Shown piece after piece: positions 41,884-45,267 of a stretch of 45,267 nucleotides of DNA; within the stretch, counting starts at the first letter, position 1, and every line of letters begins with the position of its first letter. Made by a program: the position numbers and the translations under genes. Origin of the DNA: Pseudomonas gessardii (GTDB taxonomy: Bacteria > Pseudomonadota > Gammaproteobacteria > Pseudomonadales > Pseudomonadaceae); NCBI RefSeq assembly GCF_001983165.1, contig NZ_MNPU01000046.1, positions 1 through 45,267 of the forward strand, given 5' to 3'. Below the pieces are notes generated by a model. That model did not search any database, was not told the DNA's origin, and worked only from the letters and a program-made list of their open reading frames with translations.

Positions 41884-43254
41884 ATGCCGACCCCGCGTCT
41901 TATCAGCCCCGATGCCATCCGCAAAGACTTCTCCCGGGCCATGTCCGACATGTACCGCGAGGAAGTGCCGCTGTATGGCGCGCTGCTGGAACTGGTGGCC
42001 GACACCAATGCCCGGGTGCTGGCAAGCGACCCTGCCCTGGCGCGGCAACTGCAACGCACCGGCGAAATCCAGCGCCTGGACAGGGAACGCCACGGTGCCA
42101 TCCGCCTGGGCAGCGCCTATGAACTGGCAACCATCCGCCGTCTGTTTGCGGTGATGGGCATGCAGCCGGTAGGCTACTACGACCTCACCCCGGCCGGCGT
42201 GCCGGTGCATGCCACGGCCTTTCGCGCCGTGCATGAAAGCGCCTTGCAGACCAGCCCGTTCCGGGTCTTCACCTCGCTGCTGCGCCTGGAACTGATCGAA
42301 AACCTTGAACTGCGGGCCTTTGCCGAAGCCGCCCTGGCCAAGCGTTCAATCTTCACCCCACGCGCCCTGGCCCTGATCGAGCAGGCTGAAGCCGACGGCG
42401 GCCTCAATGCCAGCGATGCCCAGGCCTTTATCCAACAAGCCCTGGAAACCTTTCGCTGGCACCACACCGCCACGGTCAGCGCGGCCCAGTACCAACAACT
42501 CAGCGACCAGCACCGGTTGATTGCCGACGTGGTGGCCTTCAAGGGCCCGCACATCAATCACCTGACCCCACGCACCCTGGACATCGACCGCGTACAAGCC
42601 GACATGCCCGGCAAAGGCATCACCCCCAAAGCCGTGATCGAAGGCCCACCCCGCCGCCAATGCCCGATCCTGCTGCGCCAGACCAGCTTCAAGGCCCTCG
42701 ACGAAGCCATTGCCTTTACCGATGCCAAGGGCAGCCACAGCGCACGCTTTGGCGAGATCGAACAACGCGGCGTGGCCCTGACCCCCAAGGGCCGGGCGCT
42801 CTATGATCAGTTGCTCAACGCCGCCCGGGACGAACTGGGCGCCTTTCCCAATGAAGCCAACGCCCAGCGCTACACCGACCTGATGGAGCAACACTTCCAG
42901 GCCTTCCCGGATAATCACCGGGCCATGCGCGAGCAAGGGTTGGCGTTCTTTCGCTACGGGGTGACCGACAAGGGCCGTGCCGCCGGGAAGGGCGCGCCAC
43001 AGAGCCTGGACGCATTGGTCGAGGCGGGTTACGTCGATATCGAACCGTTGGTGTATGAGGATTTCCTGCCGGTCAGCGCGGCGGGGATTTTCCAGTCGAA
43101 CCTGGGCGATGCCGCGCAGAATCACTACACGGCCAACGCCAACCAGGCTGAGTTTGAACAGGCCCTGGGCCGCCAGACCCTGGATGAGTTGCAGCTGTAT
43201 GCAGACACCCAGCAGCGCTCGATCGACACCTGCCTACAGGCGCTGCGCACCTAG
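41884..43254 (+). CDS. hglS: 2-oxoadipate dioxygenase/decarboxylase (HglS, DUF1338 family)
   Basis: A 456-aa Fe(II)-dependent enzyme of the YdcJ/DUF1338 family. In P. putida, HglS converts 2-oxoadipate to D-2-hydroxyglutarate in D-lysine catabolism. The key residues fall at the expected places: His70 and Arg74 in ERHGAIRLG, His226 in GPHINHLTPRTLDID, and a metal-site Glu within RFGEIEQRG (about 291-293). AGGA precedes the ATG. No other lysine-pathway gene is visible beside it. It borders the AT-rich segment that begins after 43255. Confidence 0.88.
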   Translation: MPTPRLISPDAIRKDFSRAMSDMYREEVPLYGALLELVADTNARVLASDPALARQLQRTGEIQRLDRERHGAIRLGSAYELATIRRLFAVMGMQPVGYYDLTPAGVPVHATAFRAVHESALQTSPFRVFTSLLRLELIENLELRAFAEAALAKRSIFTPRALALIEQAEADGGLNASDAQAFIQQALETFRWHHTATVSAAQYQQLSDQHRLIADVVAFKGPHINHLTPRTLDIDRVQADMPGKGITPKAVIEGPPRRQCPILLRQTSFKALDEAIAFTDAKGSHSARFGEIEQRGVALTPKGRALYDQLLNAARDELGAFPNEANAQRYTDLMEQHFQAFPDNHRAMREQGLAFFRYGVTDKGRAAGKGAPQSLDALVEAGYVDIEPLVYEDFLPVSAAGIFQSNLGDAAQNHYTANANQAEFEQALGRQTLDELQLYADTQQRSIDTCLQALRT

Positions 43255-43261
43255 AAAAAGA

Positions 43262-43321
43262 GTTCGCCCGACACCACAACGCATTCCATGCGTAGTCAAC
43301 TTGCCCCAGGGCCGGGCGAAC
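43262..43321. repeat. Nested inverted repeat at the edge of the AT-rich segment
   Basis: The outer arms GTTCGCCCG (43262-43270) and CGGGCGAAC (43313-43321) are perfect 9-bp partners. Inside them ACGCAT-TCC-ATGCGT (43279-43293) is a second perfect hairpin. There is no T run, so it is a poor terminator. It begins 7 bases after the hglS stop. The rest of 43322-43445 holds nothing I can identify. Confidence 0.5.
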
Positions 43322-43445
43322 GGTTGGGATAATAGGCAGTGGCGAGGCGGCTGTCCTTGGGGCAATTCTGAAGAAATATGGAGCCTTCTCTTATCGACTC
43401 TGCCTCCTTGCCCGCGTCAGGCAGCCTCCTGCACTTTGGAATGTT

Positions 43446-43634
43446 TTGAGACTGCTGCGCAGCGCGAGCAAGCTTTCCCGCAACGAGGGAAACCTTATAG
43501 AAATCTATACCTCATCGTACGCAGACAACACTCCGCAAGACGGTAATGGTTATAATCGCCTGCTAATTCGCCATGTATTAAAACGATCATATACGCGACC
43601 GGAAAAGTACTACAACGATTTAGGACGCTTTTGA
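43446..43634 (+). CDS. Unknown small ORF, possibly a gene remnant
   Basis: A 62-codon frame whose C-terminal 45 residues (from NEGNLIEIYTSSYADNTPQD to the end) look protein-like, while the N-terminal part (MRLLRSASKLSR) reads like read-through of GC-rich DNA. No ribosome binding site supports the first ATG. I recognise no family. It lies where base composition switches from chromosomal to AT-rich and may be the tail of a truncated gene. Confidence 0.25.
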   Translation: MRLLRSASKLSRNEGNLIEIYTSSYADNTPQDGNGYNRLLIRHVLKRSYTRPEKYYNDLGRF

Positions 43635-43714
43635 TTTGATATAAATCCAATCCGAGACGATGCTCATCAAACCAGCTAGTACATAGAGGCTCTTATTCAC
43701 TACCGGAGGCTTTT

Positions 43715-44526
43715 ATGAACACACCATCAAAGATAAGCATCGTAATCGTAGGAGCAGGACACATGGGGAGTGCACTCGCACTCGGACTAAAAAATTCCAA
43801 CCTCAATATCTCTATAATCGTAATCGAGCCCAACCCCATTCGGCGCGCCAGTATTACTGCTAATGGAATATGCACACAAGAGAGCATACCAGAACTAAAA
43901 AACACAAAAATCTTATTGTTAGCTATTCCTCCTCAAGCATTTTTTTCTTTTACAGAAAACTGTGAAAAAATTAAAAATTATTCAGGCTTGGTAATTTCAG
44001 TTATGGCTGGACTTACCATATCAACACTAAAAAAGGCTACTTACACAACACAAATTTGTCGTGCCATGCCAAACATCTCCTGCGCAAACCTAGATGGAAT
44101 GACTGTTCTTTACTACTCAAAGAAAACCACAAATACAAACAGAGCATTGACCAACCAATTATTTTCCAGCCTTGGAAAATGTCTCCTGTTAAAGAAAGAA
44201 TATTTAATTGATAGTGCCACGGCATTAGTCGGTGGAGGCCCTGCTTACGTCGCCTATTTCGCAACTTCCTTATTAAATTTTGCAACAAGCAATGGTTTCG
44301 ATAAAAAAGCGCATTACTTATAACCACTCAAATAATTCGAGGCACCACCACTCTACTAGCTGAAAACAAAAATTCCCCTCTGAACATTTGCAAGCTTGTA
44401 ATGACAGCCAAAGGTACAACCGAGCAAGCAATTAAATACCTTGACAAAAATAAATTAAGCAATCTTGTCATCGAAGGTCTAAACAAGGCTTGTGCACAGT
44501 CCAAAAAAATAGGCGAAGGGAGATAA
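43715..44526 (+). pseudogene. ProC-like pyrroline-5-carboxylate reductase family gene, frameshifted
   Basis: The first frame (43715-44323) has the Rossmann start ISIVIVGAGHMGSALALGL, then LLLAIPPQAF, ICRAMPNISC and the catalytic-region ALVGGGPAYVAYF. It stops at GFDKKAHYL. Read one base back at the A6 run (44302-44307), it continues SALLITTQIIRGTTTLLAEN to a stop at 44524-44526, completing a protein of about 270 residues, normal for ProC. CGGAGG precedes the ATG. It may be a pseudogene, a homopolymer sequencing error, or recoding on the A-run. The low-GC codon use differs from all upstream genes. The methyltransferase gene starts 5 bases downstream. Confidence 0.75.
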
Positions 44527-44531
44527 AACAC

Positions 44532-45155
44532 ATGTTGGGACTTATTGATCACGGTGTACCTGGATGGTCTCAACCCAGTGACGGATTTCACTATTTAAAC
44601 AGCCAGCCTTCCACTTACGAAGTCTATTTTGGCCTTGGACAAAGACTAATTTTTTTAAACACTCTCAACGTATTTAAAATAAGCTTAGCCGGCTTAAAAC
44701 TTGGTGACTATCTGGTTCGCACATCAGATGCTATTACTTTGAATGGTAGCTTTCTAGATATTGGAACGGGAAGTGGCGCACATGCATTACTGATGAGAAA
44801 ACTCGGCAACAAAAAAATTATTGCAACGGACATATGCAAGGCATCTATTAATCAAGCAAAAACACATGAAAAAATTAATTTTAAAACCAGCGAAATTACA
44901 TTCCACATAAGTAATCTTTTTGAAAAAATCCCGCAACAGAAATTTCAAACTATTGCCTTTAACCCTCCAGGTTGGCGTACACCATCCACCTCACTAATCA
45001 AGATTCTAGAGGGTTTGGAGCGCAAAGGAGAGCTCTCTGCTCGCGCAATGTTTTATGGCGATGACGTCATAACACGCTTCCTCGAAGACCTCCCGAGATA
45101 CCTTAGCATTGGCGGCAGAGCCATTATCGGTCTCAACTCTCTAGGGAAATCCTGA
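44532..45155 (+). CDS. Class I SAM-dependent methyltransferase, C terminus cut by an IS
   Basis: The first 203 codons are native. Motif I is FLDIGTGSGAHALLM (about 74-88) and motif IV is IAFNPPGWRTP, the NPP signature of HemK/PrmC/RlmG-like enzymes that methylate an amide or exocyclic amine. The chain then reads GGRAIIGLNSLGKS and stops, but the last codons and stop belong to the insertion sequence starting at 45145. The rest of the domain is lost or lies beyond the element. AAGGGAG precedes the ATG at 44532. It is AT-rich and coupled to the ProC-like gene. The methylated target is unknown. Confidence 0.75.
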   Translation: MLGLIDHGVPGWSQPSDGFHYLNSQPSTYEVYFGLGQRLIFLNTLNVFKISLAGLKLGDYLVRTSDAITLNGSFLDIGTGSGAHALLMRKLGNKKIIATDICKASINQAKTHEKINFKTSEITFHISNLFEKIPQQKFQTIAFNPPGWRTPSTSLIKILEGLERKGELSARAMFYGDDVITRFLEDLPRYLSIGGRAIIGLNSLGKS

Positions 45156-45267
45156 AAAAGACTTTCTTATTTGGCAAAATACCCCGAGTCCCATCGCCGA
45201 GCCATTCCATGAAGCAGATGACCTTCGCCGACGCCGAGTACGCCGGCAAACGCAAACAGACCCGCAA
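45145..45267 (+). mobile_element. Left end of an IS5-family element inserted at CTAG
   Basis: The methyltransferase frame is interrupted right after CTAG (45141-45144), a tetranucleotide of the YTAR type that IS5-group elements duplicate on insertion. The element would start GGAAATCCTGAAAAAG. A transposase gene begins at 45209. Only the left part lies in the window, so the duplicate CTAG on the far side cannot be checked. Confidence 0.65.
45209..45267 (+). CDS. IS5-family transposase, N-terminal fragment (runs off the window)
   Basis: Nineteen codons are visible, starting MKQMTFADAEYAGKRKQTRK, the typical start of an IS5-group transposase. The protein differs from the transposase at the left window edge (MAKRYELP...), so the two ends carry different elements. 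Codon use is GC-rich, in contrast to the AT-rich genes just before it. Confidence 0.8.
   Translation, partial: MKQMTFADAEYAGKRKQTR

Noticed and set aside
43262..43321. Integron attC site
   Set aside because: The outer arms read GTTCGCC at both 5' ends, whereas an attC needs an AAC-ending element at one side and GTT at the other; no integrase gene is nearby.

Overview
The window reads as chromosomal DNA of a fluorescent Pseudomonas (P. fluorescens complex). The basis is high GC, Pseudomonas-style codon use, a yejABEF operon, the hbcR/gntP/bdhA 3-hydroxybutyrate locus arranged as in P. aeruginosa PA2005-PA2003, sohB, an hglS (DUF1338) gene, and many paired REP elements with a GTGGGAGC core. 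Both ends stop inside the start of an IS5-type transposase gene, of two different elements, so the window looks like a whole draft contig broken at repeated insertion sequences (inference).

Layout. 1-125: end of an IS. 193-950: a divergent phage-type repressor and BcepMu gp16-like gene, probably the immunity region of a lost Mu-like phage. 957-1406: GNAT acetyltransferase. 1577-3121: DAHP synthase behind an aromatic-rich leader peptide and a near-perfect intrinsic terminator, which looks like a transcription attenuator. 3203-3484: parvulin. 3620-9166: YejABEF peptide importer. 9183-15163: 3-hydroxybutyrate/acetoacetate use (HbcR, GntP permease, BdhA, acetoacetyl-CoA synthetase), with a clear sigma-54 promoter and three copies of a candidate enhancer site. 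15309-18175: hybrid histidine kinase and a second parvulin.

18333-24984 (minus strand): a seven-protein uptake and catabolic set plus an IclR regulator. It holds a polar amino-acid type ABC importer, RidA, a fold-type III PLP and metal enzyme, and a KDG kinase-like PfkB protein. I read it as a D-glucosaminate pathway feeding 2-keto-3-deoxygluconate into the Entner-Doudoroff route. 25227-27148: a thioredoxin-like protein convergent with a TerC/CBS/CorC membrane protein.

27570-36721: a divergent SorC-regulated cluster holding an RpiB isomerase, a ribose-type ABC importer, a short-chain and a zinc dehydrogenase, and separate DhaK and DhaL kinase subunits. The set matches the logic of threitol/erythritol catabolism through erythrulose and erythrulose phosphate to erythrose 4-phosphate. 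36678-39269: LysR regulator and divergent MFS exporter. 39340-43254: SohB, histidine phosphatase, SCP2 protein and HglS.

43255-45155 is a sharply AT-richer segment with a frameshifted ProC-like gene and a methyltransferase gene cut by the right-hand IS. Its biology is unclear and it looks horizontally acquired. No tRNA, rRNA or CRISPR array was seen.
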